Source: DASXMT01 sp963803065
Lineage (GTDB): Bacteria; Actinomycetota; Acidimicrobiia; Acidimicrobiales; RAAP-2
Direction of reading: 5' to 3'
Assembly: GCA_963803065.1 (NCBI GenBank)
Contig: CAWDKW010000013.1
Coordinates: forward strand, 1 to 64,000
Length of the DNA stretch: 64,000 nt
Shown here: positions 31,755-40,580 of the stretch, in pieces
Layout of the letters: each line of letters starts with the position of its first letter
Numbering within the stretch: the stretch's first letter is position 1
The notes under the pieces: model-generated
Databases searched by the model: none
Seen by the model: the letters and a program-made list of their open reading frames with translations, nothing else
What the model was told of the DNA's origin: nothing
Made by a program: the position numbers and the translations under genes

Positions 31755-32489
31755 TCAGGCGATGGTCTTCGGCAGCCCCGAGGCCCGGATGGCCTCCGCC
31801 CACGGGTAGCGGAGTGGGTCGATGAGCACGAAGGGGGCATCGACCACGACGGTGGCCCGGGGGTGGTGGGGGGCGGCAGCGCGGAGGGCGACCGTGCGTT
31901 CGGCCACGTCGCCTTCCAGGAACACCAGGTCGAGCTCGTCCCCGTCGCCACCGGGCAACCGCAGGCTCATCACCCCGTGGACCCCGTCGATCCCGGCGAC
32001 CCGGGTCGACCAGTCCTGGTGGTACCAGGCGGCGACCTCGTCGTTGCCCCGGCGGCGCACCATGAGCACACCGTTGTGCCCGACGAAGGGCACGTCGATG
32101 GGGGGCAGGGCCAGGTCGGGCGAGGACACGGCCGAGACCAGCTCGAAGGCCCCACCGTCGCGCACCACCTTCTTCTCGGCCGGAAACCGCATCCGCCCGG
32201 TGTCGTAGAGGACCTCCCGGAGCTCGGCCATCGACGCCACCACCTCGGCGGGCGGCTGGCACAGCGTATAGACGGTCACGAAGGTCCCCCGCCCCCCGGC
32301 CAGCGGTGAGGAGGCATCGGTGATCCTCAGCTCATGGAGCTCGGGCGGTGCGGCGTAGCGGCGGCCCGACATCACCCCGGCCAACGAGACGTTGGGGGGC
32401 ACGTGCTCCAGGTCGTACCAACGGTTGAACGCCTCGATGCTGTCGGCGTCGCAGTCGAGCACCGCGCAGATCAGTCCGGTCGCGTGCAT
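31755..32489 (-). CDS. Duplicated dimeric alpha/beta-barrel-like protein, function unknown
   Basis: A 244-residue protein that seems to contain two ferredoxin-like halves. The first has FNRWYDLEHVPPNVSLAGVM followed by GRRYAAP, the second DEVAAWYHQDWSTRVAGIDG followed by HGVMSLRLPG, both with a W/YH..H helix and a G....R strand like EthD/DUF1330-type barrels. It resembles uncharacterised actinobacterial proteins near LLM oxidoreductases. ATG 32489 has aggggga upstream. It is transcribed like its neighbour at 32535 (45 bases upstream) and may share its transcript. An accessory or degradative role with the LLM enzyme is inference. Confidence 0.65.
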   Translation of the reverse strand: MHATGLICAVLDCDADSIEAFNRWYDLEHVPPNVSLAGVMSGRRYAAPPELHELRITDASSPLAGGRGTFVTVYTLCQPPAEVVASMAELREVLYDTGRMRFPAEKKVVRDGGAFELVSAVSSPDLALPPIDVPFVGHNGVLMVRRRGNDEVAAWYHQDWSTRVAGIDGVHGVMSLRLPGGDGDELDLVFLEGDVAERTVALRAAAPHHPRATVVVDAPFVLIDPLRYPWAEAIRASGLPKTIA

Positions 32490-32534
32490 CGTCCCCCTGT
32501 CATGGTGCCGTCGTGTCGATGGTGGCCAGGCCGG

Positions 32535-33467
32535 TCATCGGGTGGCTGCCCGTCGGTACGGGCTGACCACGGCCTCGGACAGCCAGGCCAGCTCCTCCCG
32601 GCAGGCGGCCAGGGTCCGGCCCCTGCACCCGAGGGTCAGCCAGGTCACCCCGGCCTCCTCGTAGTCGGCCAGGCGCTCCCGGAACCGCTCGCCCTTCGGG
32701 TCCCCCTCGGGATCGGGGTGGTCGAACGAGGCGAAGGCGACGTCAAAGTTCCCGTCCAGACCGGCCTCGGACCGGAGGCGATGGACGTCGTCGATCCCCG
32801 CCCCCAGTTCGTCCAGCGAGGTGAGGGTCGGGCTGCCGGTGATGGCCGCCATGACCTCGGGTTGGGGAAACGGCATCCAGCCGTCGGCCAGAAGGGCGGC
32901 GCGCCGCCTGGCCGCCTGGGAGTTGCCGCCCACCCAGATGGGGGGCCGGGGCCGCTGGACGGGCACGGGCACCATGGAGTGGCCGTGGGCCGGGAAGAAG
33001 GTGCCGTCGCGGTCCACCGACTTCCCGCTCCACGCGGCCGACATGGCCTCGATGGCCTCGTCGAACCGCTTCCCCCGGGTTGCGAAGTCGGCTCCCAACA
33101 CACCGAACTCCGACCGGAGGTAGCCGGCCCCCATCCCGACGATGACCCGGCCACGGGACAGGACGTCGAGGCTGGCGATCGAGCGGGCGGCCAGGTAGGG
33201 GTTGCGGTAGCCAGCCACCAACAGGTTGGTCCGCAACCCGATGGTCGAGGTCACGGCGGACATGGAGCTGAGGGCCACGAACGGGTCGAATGCGTGATGG
33301 CCCCCGTTGGCCAACCAGGCGTCTTCGGGGAACGGATGGTCGGTCACGTTGACCGCGTCGAGGCCCGCCTCCTCGGCGGCGACGGCGAACTCGTTCAGGT
33401 TCCCCTCCCCCACCCATGTCTCGAAGTGCTTGATGGCGCCGCTCGGGACGCCCACGTCGAACTTCAT
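32535..33467 (-). CDS. LLM class F420-dependent oxidoreductase
   Basis: A 310-residue TIM-barrel enzyme. FDVGVPSGAIKHFETWVGEG at the N-terminus, DAVNVTDHPFPEDAWLANGG (the family VTDH/P motif), TIGLRTNLLVAGYRNPYLAA, SRGRVIVGMGAGYLRSEFGV and RPPIWVGGNSQAARRRAA are the standard signatures of the F420-dependent subgroup. The start ATG 33467 is favoured because homology begins there, although the frame is open to 34013. It is divergent from the isochorismatase-fold gene at 33654. The substrate is unknown. Confidence 0.92.
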   Translation of the reverse strand: MKFDVGVPSGAIKHFETWVGEGNLNEFAVAAEEAGLDAVNVTDHPFPEDAWLANGGHHAFDPFVALSSMSAVTSTIGLRTNLLVAGYRNPYLAARSIASLDVLSRGRVIVGMGAGYLRSEFGVLGADFATRGKRFDEAIEAMSAAWSGKSVDRDGTFFPAHGHSMVPVPVQRPRPPIWVGGNSQAARRRAALLADGWMPFPQPEVMAAITGSPTLTSLDELGAGIDDVHRLRSEAGLDGNFDVAFASFDHPDPEGDPKGERFRERLADYEEAGVTWLTLGCRGRTLAACREELAWLSEAVVSPYRRAATR

Positions 33468-33653
33468 CACCACTTCCCTGCCCCCTTGCCCGGTGCTGCC
33501 GGGCGCTCGCTTGCCGGAGCCGTCGGACGCTCGCATGCCGGTGCTGACCGGGTTGCCCGCTCTGACTATCGCGCCGCCGGCCCGTGGTCGGCCACACGGG
33601 GACGGGTGGTCGGCAATGGGCGTGACGATGACCGGTCGGCCTACCATGCCCGC

Positions 33654-34283
33654 ATGCCGCTCGACCCCGCCCTCGTCGACCCGTCCCACACCGCCATCGT
33701 GATGAACGAGATCCAACGCGGGACGGTGGGCGATCGGTCGACACTCCCCATGCTGGTCGAGGCAGCCGCCCCCGCGGTGGCCGGGGTGGCCCGCCTGGTG
33801 CGGGCCGGGCGCGCCGCCGGGGTGGAGATCGTGCACTGCGTGGTCGAGGCCCGGGTGGACATGAAGGGCTCGATGGGCAACTCGGTGTTCGGGGCCAAGG
33901 CGAAGAAGGCGGCGCTGGAGAACCCCCGGGACCCCGTCGAGCTGGCCGAGTTCGGCGAGGTCGTGCCCGAGATCGGCATCGAGCCTGGCGACCTGGTGAT
34001 GAGCCGGCTCCACTCGATGGCCCCCATGACCGATACCGGGCTCGACATCGTGCTCCGGAACCTCGGGGTGACCACGGTGATCGCCACCGGCGTGTCGCTC
34101 AACCTGGGGGTCATGGGCCTGGTCATCGAGGCGGCCAGCCGGTCCTACAACGTGGTGGTCCCGAGGGACGCCACCGTCGGCGTGCCCCCTGAGTACGGCG
34201 AGATGGTGCTCAAGAACTCCCTCTCCATCCTGGCCCGCATCAGCAGCGTCCAGGAGCTGATCGACATCTGGGCCCGCCCGTGA
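33654..34283 (+). CDS. Isochorismatase-fold protein lacking the catalytic cysteine
   Basis: A 209-residue isochorismatase/nicotinamidase-fold protein. The first strand reads HTAIVMNEIQRGTVGD (usual D.Q region changed to NE.Q). The conserved cis-peptide and nucleophile region reads TVIATGVSLNLGVMGLVIEA, with Gly where cysteine hydrolases have N.C. The C-terminal YNVVVPRDATVGVPPEYGEM is family-typical. The fold is clear but the catalytic Cys is absent and the Asp is not obvious, so hydrolase chemistry by the usual mechanism is not possible. ATG 33654. Its stop overlaps the start of the LLM gene at 34280, so the pair is coupled. Confidence 0.82.
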   Translation: MPLDPALVDPSHTAIVMNEIQRGTVGDRSTLPMLVEAAAPAVAGVARLVRAGRAAGVEIVHCVVEARVDMKGSMGNSVFGAKAKKAALENPRDPVELAEFGEVVPEIGIEPGDLVMSRLHSMAPMTDTGLDIVLRNLGVTTVIATGVSLNLGVMGLVIEAASRSYNVVVPRDATVGVPPEYGEMVLKNSLSILARISSVQELIDIWARP

Positions 34284-35206
34284 AGATCACCGTGGCTCTG
34301 CCGGGCACCAGCCGCATGCCCGGCACGCCCGGGTGGGCCTCCCGGCTCGAGGCCCCCGACTACCAGCGCATCGCCCGGGTCATCGACGACCTGGGCTATG
34401 ACGCCATCACCTCCTCGGAGCACTTCGCCATGCCCTACGAGGAGGTCCCACGCCTCGGGCCCTACTGGATGCAGGGCCTCTCGGTCATGGCCTTCCTGGC
34501 CGGGGCGACCTCCCGGGTCCGGGTGGACGCCACCGTCCTGGTCCTCCCTTACCACCACCCGCTCTCGCTGGCCAAGGCCGTCACCACGATGGACGCGCTC
34601 TCGGGTGGGCGGGTCAACCTCTCGGTCGGCGTGGGACACGCCGTGGCCGAGTTCGCGGCGCTCGGCGTGAGCTTCGCCGACCGGGGGGCCATCGCCGACG
34701 AGATGCTGGCGGCGATGGTCGAGCTGTGGACCGCGGACGAACCCGTCCACCACGGACGGTTCTTCGACATCGAAGGGTTGGCCTTCGAGCCCAAGCCGGT
34801 CCAATCGCCCCGGCCCCCCATCTTCGTCGGGGGCAACTCCAAGCCCGCCCTGCGTCGAGCCGCCCGCCACGACGGTTGGCAGCCAAACCCCATCGATTTC
34901 ACCCTCGAGGACATGCCGCCCCTCCTGGAGTACCTGTTCGCCCAGCCCGACTACGCCGGCAAGGCGGCCACCTTCGACATCTGCTGGCTGGGCTCGCCCC
35001 CGATGTGGGAAGCGGAGGGGTTCGGCTCGGCGTCCCCGTCGGTCCTCGCGGCCTACCGTGACCGGGTGGTCGACTGGTGCGCCCGTCTTGGGGGACACCA
35101 CGTGACCCGGACGTCGTTGCCGTTGCCGCCGACCCGCTCTGTCGAGGAGTACATCGAGCACCTCCAGTGGTTCGACCAGGAGGTCGGGCCGCGGCTGGGT
35201 CGCTGA
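34280..35206 (+). CDS. LLM class F420-dependent oxidoreductase
   Basis: A 308-residue LLM enzyme. DLGYDAITSSEHFAMPYEEV opens the active-site strand, then VRVDATVLVLPYHHPLSLAK, LSGGRVNLSVGVGHAVAEFA and RPPIFVGGNSKPALRRAA. The last motif and the missing luciferase EHH place it in the F420-dependent group. The start GTG 34280 overlaps the stop of the cysteine-less isochorismatase-fold gene by four bases, implying the two products work in one process. Confidence 0.92.
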   Translation: MKITVALPGTSRMPGTPGWASRLEAPDYQRIARVIDDLGYDAITSSEHFAMPYEEVPRLGPYWMQGLSVMAFLAGATSRVRVDATVLVLPYHHPLSLAKAVTTMDALSGGRVNLSVGVGHAVAEFAALGVSFADRGAIADEMLAAMVELWTADEPVHHGRFFDIEGLAFEPKPVQSPRPPIFVGGNSKPALRRAARHDGWQPNPIDFTLEDMPPLLEYLFAQPDYAGKAATFDICWLGSPPMWEAEGFGSASPSVLAAYRDRVVDWCARLGGHHVTRTSLPLPPTRSVEEYIEHLQWFDQEVGPRLGR

Positions 35207-35275
35207 GCCCGACGGGTCAGGCGACGGGTTGAGGGCCGGATCTCAGAGGGGGCACCACAGGGGCTCGGCGCGACC

Positions 35276-35836
35276 TCAGGGCTGGTGCACGGCGATGAGC
35301 ACGAGGGGCACGTCGCGCCCCAGCTGCTCAGTTTGTTCCTGGTAGCGGCGCAGGTCGGGGTGCTGGTCGGCCACAACCTCGAAAACATCGTCTCGTTCGG
35401 GACCGGCACTCACGCGGGCGCGGGCTGGAACCTGGCGCCGGTTGATGCGAACCCAGCACCGAGGTTCGACTTCGAGGTTCCTGACCCAGTACGGATCGGT
35501 GGGTCCGCCCCCTTTGGTGCCGCAGACGACCAGCTCCTCGCCGAATCGGTAGAACGGCAGACACGAGGTCCGCAAGGCACCGGTCCGCCAGCCGATGGAG
35601 GTGAGGAGCAGATGGTCGCGGTGGTAGGGCCGGCCGGCCGCCTGGGCGAACTCGAAGGAGATGAGCGAGAACCCGGTCCAGCGAACGAGGGCGCGGTCGA
35701 CGGCCTTGCCCCACCGGGTCGGCTTCATCACGATCATCCAGGGCCGGCCGTGAGAGGAGAAGGCGACCCGACCACCCAACGAGCCGGTGGACGGCGTCAT
35801 CCCGGCCTCTGGGCCGCCCTCGTCCGACCCGGCCAT
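35276..35836 (-). CDS. Deazaflavin-dependent nitroreductase family protein (Ddn-like)
   Basis: A 186-residue split-barrel protein with an extra N-terminal segment of about 35 residues. HLLLTSIGWRTGALRTSCLP is the family strand (T.G..SG..R..PL), and ELVVCGTKGGGPTDPYWVRN is the F420-phosphate region. C-terminal YQEQTEQLGRDVPLVLIAV closes the fold. Start 35836 or the internal Met at 35800 are both possible. It is divergent from the thiolase at 35930. Relatives reduce quinones, menaquinone or nitro drugs using F420H2. Confidence 0.85.
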   Translation of the reverse strand: MAGSDEGGPEAGMTPSTGSLGGRVAFSSHGRPWMIVMKPTRWGKAVDRALVRWTGFSLISFEFAQAAGRPYHRDHLLLTSIGWRTGALRTSCLPFYRFGEELVVCGTKGGGPTDPYWVRNLEVEPRCWVRINRRQVPARARVSAGPERDDVFEVVADQHPDLRRYQEQTEQLGRDVPLVLIAVHQP

Positions 35837-35929
35837 CTTCTACCCCTTTCCGTTCGCCACCTGGCGTCTCCAGCCCTGAAATATAAACTGCGGCCATCGA
35901 CGACCACCTTGCACAGGGCAGCGACCGGC

Positions 35930-37246
35930 ATGCGCAGGACACGGGGCCCACCGCGCCCGAGACCCGCACCCCGCACCCGCACCCGCACCCGCACCCGCAC
36001 CCGCTCCGAGCCGGCCGACCGGGTCGCCGTCCTCGGGTTCGCCCGGAGCCCGTTCGGGAAATTCGGCGGCTCGCTCCGGGATGCGACCCTCCCCGAGCTG
36101 GCGTCGGCCGTCGTCGTCGCCGCATTGAACCGGGCCGGGGTTGCGCCCGACCGGGTCGACGAGGTGGTGTTCGGGGTCAACTTCCCCGGCTCCGACCGGT
36201 CGATCGCCAGGCAGATCCTGCTCCGCTCGCAGATCCCCGTCGACCGCAACGCCTACACGGTGGACCGGGCCTGCTGCAGCTCCCTCACCGCTTTGGCCGC
36301 CGCGTCGCGGTCCATTCGGCTGAGCGAGGCGTCGGTGGCCGTGGCCGGGGGCGCCGAGAACCTGAGCCGGGTGCCCTACTTCCTCGAGGGGGTCCGGTGG
36401 GGCCATCGCCTGGGAAACCTGGAGATGAGCGACCAGCTGGTCATCTCCTGCCCCCATACCCACGAACCCCGGGCGCGACAGGCCGCACGGGAGGCGCTCG
36501 AGCACGGGATCGGGCGGGAGGCACAGGACGACTGGGCCCTCCGCAGCCAGGAGCGCTACGCCAAGGCGCTGGCGGCCGGGTGGCCGGCCGACGAGATCGT
36601 GCCGGTGGCCGGCACCGACGGGGCCGGCCGGGCCGTCGTCGTCGACGGCGACGAGGTTCCGAGGCCCACTACCACCGCGGCCGCCCTGGCCGCGCTGCCC
36701 ACCATCTACGGGAGCGAGACGATCACACCGGGCAACGCACCCGACCTGTCCAGCGGGTCCGCCGCGCTGGTGATCACCGACCCTGGAGCGGCAGCCGAGC
36801 ACGGGTATCGGGTGCAGGCCACGCTCCGGGCCTTCGCCGCCGTCTCGGGGGAGCCCCGGCGGATCGCCTCCATCCCCGCCACCGCCATCCGTGTCGCACT
36901 GGACCGAGCCGGGCTCGCCCTCGATCAGGTCGACCTCATCGAGGTCAACGAGGCCTTCGCCGCCGTCCCCCTGGTGACGACACTCGTCCTGGCCGGCGGC
37001 GACGAACGGGAAGCCGAGGCGCTGCGGGAGCGGACCAACGTCAACGGCGGGTCGGTGGCCCTCGGCCACCCGACCGGGGCCACCGCTGCCCGCATGGTGA
37101 TGACGGCCATCTGCGAGCTCGGGCGCCGCGGTGGGGGCACGGCCGCCGTGGGCCTGTGCGGGGGCATCGGCGAGGGCGAGGCGGTCATCGTCGAGGTCGA
37201 CCGGGAGGAGCCGGCGCCCCCCAGCGGTACCCGAGGCCGGCCATGA
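35930..37246 (+). CDS. Thiolase (acetyl-CoA C-acyltransferase)
   Basis: A 438-residue classical thiolase with all catalytic parts: Cys in VDRACCSSLTALAAAS, VNEAFAAVPL, the histidine in NGGSVALGHPTGATAAR, and the second Cys in VGLCGGIGEGEAV. The N-terminus is unusual: a 27-residue Arg/Pro/Thr tail (TRTRTRTRTR) encoded by a hexanucleotide repeat precedes VAVLGFARSPFGKFGG, where the thiolase fold begins. No alternative start lies between, so ATG 35930 is used with caution. It heads a set with an acyl-CoA mutase and two acyl-CoA ligases. Its role is likely terminal cleavage of a 3-oxoacyl-CoA in this pathway. Confidence 0.92.
   Translation: MRRTRGPPRPRPAPRTRTRTRTRTRSEPADRVAVLGFARSPFGKFGGSLRDATLPELASAVVVAALNRAGVAPDRVDEVVFGVNFPGSDRSIARQILLRSQIPVDRNAYTVDRACCSSLTALAAASRSIRLSEASVAVAGGAENLSRVPYFLEGVRWGHRLGNLEMSDQLVISCPHTHEPRARQAAREALEHGIGREAQDDWALRSQERYAKALAAGWPADEIVPVAGTDGAGRAVVVDGDEVPRPTTTAAALAALPTIYGSETITPGNAPDLSSGSAALVITDPGAAAEHGYRVQATLRAFAAVSGEPRRIASIPATAIRVALDRAGLALDQVDLIEVNEAFAAVPLVTTLVLAGGDEREAEALRERTNVNGGSVALGHPTGATAARMVMTAICELGRRGGGTAAVGLCGGIGEGEAVIVEVDREEPAPPSGTRGRP
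35965..36007. repeat. CGCACC hexanucleotide microsatellite inside thiolase N-terminus
   Basis: Five perfect CGCACC units (35972-36001) with one imperfect unit on each side. It encodes alternating Arg-Thr in the thiolase frame. Because the period is six, length changes keep the frame and only lengthen the tail. Confidence 0.85.
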
Positions 37247-37259
37247 CCCTGGACGCGCC

Positions 37260-38940
37260 ATGACCTTCGACCAGGATGCCTACGACCGCTGGCTGGAGGA
37301 GAACGCCGACCGCCTGGCCCCGGGCGACAGCGGGGTCGGTGACCCACTCCGGGCTTCCGGTGCAGCCGGTCTACACCCCGCTCGACCTGGGCACCCCCGG
37401 TCCAGAGGAGCTGACCCGCTACGACCACACCCTGGGCCTCCCGGGACAGCCCCCGTTCACCCGGGGGATCCGACCGGGCATGTACCGCGAGGGCCACTGG
37501 GTCATGGGGATGTACTCGGGACAGGGCTCACCCACCGAGACCAACCAGCGCATCCGCTCGCTGCTGTCGGCCGGCCAGACCGGGTTCTCGGTGGCGCTCG
37601 ACCTCCCGACCCAGTTGGGCCTCGACTCCGATCATCCCCTGGCCCACGGCGAGGTGGGACGGGTGGGCGTGCCCATCGACAGCCTGGCCGACATGGTCGA
37701 GCTGCTCGACGGCGTGGCCCTGGACAAGGTGGCCCAGATCCGGACCACGGCCAACTCCATCGGTCCGCTGGCCGTGGCCCTGTTCGTGGCCGGGGCCGAG
37801 GTCCACGGGTACTCGCCGGCCGACTTCAAGGTGATGCTGCAGAACGACGTCCTGAAGGAGTACGTCGCCCGCCACACCCATATCTTCCCCTACCGGGCCG
37901 GACGCGACTTCTCCGTCGACGTGATCGAGTACTGCGCCGCCACGCTGCCCCACTGGGAGCCGATCGAGTTCTGCGGCTACCACATCCGTGACTCCGGCTC
38001 GACCGCCGTCCAGGAGGTGGCCATCGCCGTCAGCAACGGCATCGAGTACATCCAGTGCGCCCTCGACCGCGGCCTGAGCCTCGAGTCGTTCGCCCACTCG
38101 GTGTACATGTTCCTGTCCTCGGGGCTGGACATCTTCGAGGAGGTGGCCAAGTTCCGGGCGGCCCGGCGGGTGTGGTCCGACGTCATGGTGCAGCGGTTCG
38201 GGGCCACCGCGGACGCCAGCCGGGCCCTCAACATCTTCTGCTACACGCTGGGCGGGTACCAGACGGCCAACGAGCCGCTCAACAACCTCATCCGGATCTC
38301 CTACCAGGCCCTGGCCGCGGTGCTGGGTGGGGTCCAGACCCTGGCCTCGTCCTCGTTCGACGAGGCCCTGGGACTTCCCAGCCAGGAGGCCGCCCACCTG
38401 GGACTGCGGACCCAGCAGATCCTGGCCCTGGAGACCGGGGTGACCCGGTCGGCCGACCCGCTCGGCGGCTCGTACCTGGTCGAGGCCCTGACCGACCAAC
38501 TCGAGGAGGAGATCCGCGACTACATGGCCCGCATCGAGCGGGCCGGCGGGGCCATCGGCGCGCTCGAGTCCGGGTTCTTGGAGGCGGAGATCGACGAGCA
38601 GGCCTTCCGGCTGCAGAACCGCATCGACCGGGGGGAACACCCCGTGGTCAGCGTCAACCAGCACGTGGCCGCCGCCCCGCCCACCGCGCTGACCCGTGAG
38701 CCCACCCGCCGGGACCTGGCCGGCATCGAGCAGGCGCAGGTCGAGTCGCTGGCCCGCCTGCGCCGGGACCGTGACACCGGCGATGTGACCGAGGCCCTCG
38801 AGCAGGTGCGGGCCGCGGCCCGGTCCCGGGCCAACACGGTCCCTCCCATCCTGACCGCGGTCCGGGCCAACGCCACCGTGGGCGAGATCTGCCAGGCCCT
38901 GGCCGATGTGTGGGGGCGCTTCGATGCCCACCATCCCTGA
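37260..38940 (+). CDS. Methylmalonyl-CoA mutase-type acyl-CoA mutase, large subunit (frameshift near N-terminus)
   Basis: The catalytic (TIM-barrel) chain of a B12-dependent acyl-CoA mutase. MTFDQDAYDRWLEENADRL is in the frame of ATG 37260. One extra base at about 37338 moves the rest to THSGLPVQPVYTPLDLG and on to the stop at 38938. Key segments: YSGQGSPTETNQRIRSLLSA, GQTGFSVALDLPTQLGLDSD, EFCGYHIRDSGSTAVQEVA and NIFCYTLGGYQTANEPLNNL. The chain ends at about 550 residues with no cobalamin-binding DxHxxG domain, as in two-subunit mutases (large subunits of about 560). If the shift is real, GTG 37339 could give a shorter 533-residue product. Substrate residues differ from classical methylmalonyl-CoA mutase (ALDLPT instead of AFDLPT), so the substrate is open. 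It overlaps the next gene by 17 bases. Confidence 0.85.
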
Positions 38941-40528
38941 GCTGGTCGAGCGGTCGGTCCGCGCCCATGGGCCCCGCACCGCCGTGGTGGACGGGGACCG
39001 CCGATTGACCTTCGCCGAGGTCGGTGAGCGGTCGGGGCGACTGGCCAACGTGCTGGCCGGGCTGACGGCCGAGCCGGGCGCCCGGGTGGCCATCTTGATG
39101 CGCAACCGGCTCGAGTACGTCGAGTGCGACTTCGCCATCGCCCGGGCCGGGATGGTGAAGGTCCCCGTCAACCCGCGGCTCAGCGACGACGAGCGCCGGT
39201 ACCTGCTGGAGGACTCGGGGGCGGCCGTGCTCATCACCGATGCGGCCGAGCGGTCCAGGGTGGCCGACCTGGTGGCCGAACTGGACCGGCGTCCCACCAT
39301 CGTCGACGTCGACGCCGATGCAGGCGCGGCCGGCGTCCTCGGTGGCCCCGGTGTGCTCGGTGGGTACGAGTCCCTGCTGGCCTCGGCCCGGCCGGTGCCG
39401 GTCCCTCAGGCTCCGGACCCCGAGCGGCTCAGCCAGCTGCTGTACACATCGGGGACGACGGGGCGCCCCAAAGGGGCAATGCTCGCCGACCGCTGCCGGG
39501 TCACGGCCACGCTCATGAGCACCTCGGAGGAGTTCTGCGCCGGCCCGGGCGACGGCATGATCCACGCCGGGCCACTGTCGCACGGCAGCGGGTCCAAGGT
39601 GCTCACCTTCTTCACCCGGGGGGCCCGAAGCATCCTGATGGCCAAGTTCGACCCGGCCGCCTTCTTCGCCTGCGTGTCCGAGCAGGGCGGCACCTCGACG
39701 TTCGTCGTCCCCACCATGGTCCAGATGCTGGTCGAGCACTGCCGCGGGCCCGGCGTGGCCGCCGGGCTCCGCAACATCACCTATGGAGGGGCGAGCATCA
39801 GCCGCACCACCTTGGACGCGGCCCTCGAGACGTTCGGCCCCATCCTCACCCAGGTGTTCGGCACGTCCGAGGTCCCCCATCCCATCACCGTGCTGCGCCA
39901 CCGCGACGAGCTCGACCCACGGGTGGCCGGGGGACCGGCGGTGCCCACTGGACGGCTGGTGCCGGCGGCTTCCATGCGCCTGGTCGACGGGAACTCGCCC
40001 GGGGTGAGCTGGGCAGCGGCGGGCCTGGCGGGCAGGACTCAGGGGGAGCTCTGGGTCACCGGCCAGCAGGTGATGCTGGGCTACTGGAACAACCCGGATG
40101 CCACCACCGAGGCGATCATCGACGGATGGTACCGGACCGGCGACGTGGCCACGGTCGACGACACCGGGCTCATCACCATCGTCGATCGCATCAAGGACCT
40201 GATCATCTCGGGCGGCCTCAACGTCTACCCGGCCGAGGTGGAGCGGGTGCTCGCCGAGCACGAGGCGGTCCGGGACGTCTGTGTTGTCGGGGTGCCCGAC
40301 GAGCGCTGGGGCGAGGTGGTGGCCGCCGCAGTCGTGACGAAGGCCGGCTCCGGACTCGACGGGCTCCGGCTCGGGGAGTGGTGCGGCGAGCGTCTGGCCG
40401 GCTACAAGAAGCCCCGGATCCTGGCCGTGGTGGACGACCTGCCCAAGGGGTCGACGGCCAAGGTGTCCAAGCGGGCGGTGCGCGAGCTGCTGGTGCAGCG
40501 GGCCGAAGACGCGACCTGGACCGCCTGA
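38924..40528 (+). CDS. AMP-dependent acyl-CoA synthetase/ligase
   Basis: A 534-residue ANL-superfamily ligase. P-loop-like motif LLYTSGTTGRPKGAMLA (about residue 170), A5 VFGTSEVPHP, A7 GWYRTGDVA, A8 RIKDLIISGGLNVYPAEVE, and the A10 lysine region PKGSTAKVSKRAVREL. All adenylation and thioesterification elements are present. Start ATG 38924 overlaps the mutase stop; an in-frame ATG at 38906 is also possible. Coupling to an acyl-CoA mutase large subunit suggests it activates the acid that the mutase rearranges. Confidence 0.93.
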   Translation: MPTIPELVERSVRAHGPRTAVVDGDRRLTFAEVGERSGRLANVLAGLTAEPGARVAILMRNRLEYVECDFAIARAGMVKVPVNPRLSDDERRYLLEDSGAAVLITDAAERSRVADLVAELDRRPTIVDVDADAGAAGVLGGPGVLGGYESLLASARPVPVPQAPDPERLSQLLYTSGTTGRPKGAMLADRCRVTATLMSTSEEFCAGPGDGMIHAGPLSHGSGSKVLTFFTRGARSILMAKFDPAAFFACVSEQGGTSTFVVPTMVQMLVEHCRGPGVAAGLRNITYGGASISRTTLDAALETFGPILTQVFGTSEVPHPITVLRHRDELDPRVAGGPAVPTGRLVPAASMRLVDGNSPGVSWAAAGLAGRTQGELWVTGQQVMLGYWNNPDATTEAIIDGWYRTGDVATVDDTGLITIVDRIKDLIISGGLNVYPAEVERVLAEHEAVRDVCVVGVPDERWGEVVAAAVVTKAGSGLDGLRLGEWCGERLAGYKKPRILAVVDDLPKGSTAKVSKRAVRELLVQRAEDATWTA

Positions 40529-40580
40529 GCGGGTCCACCCGGCTGGCACCCTGGTGCGTGCCCGGTAAGAGTGTCAGACC

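Noticed and set aside
35965..36007. Short regular repeats as a CRISPR array
   Set aside because: Hexanucleotide units without spacers, inside a coding frame; no cas gene in the window.
35840..40549. Long minus-strand frames opposite thiolase, mutase and ligase
   Set aside because: No motifs and Gly/Arg/Val-rich composition; the plus-strand genes have full catalytic signatures.
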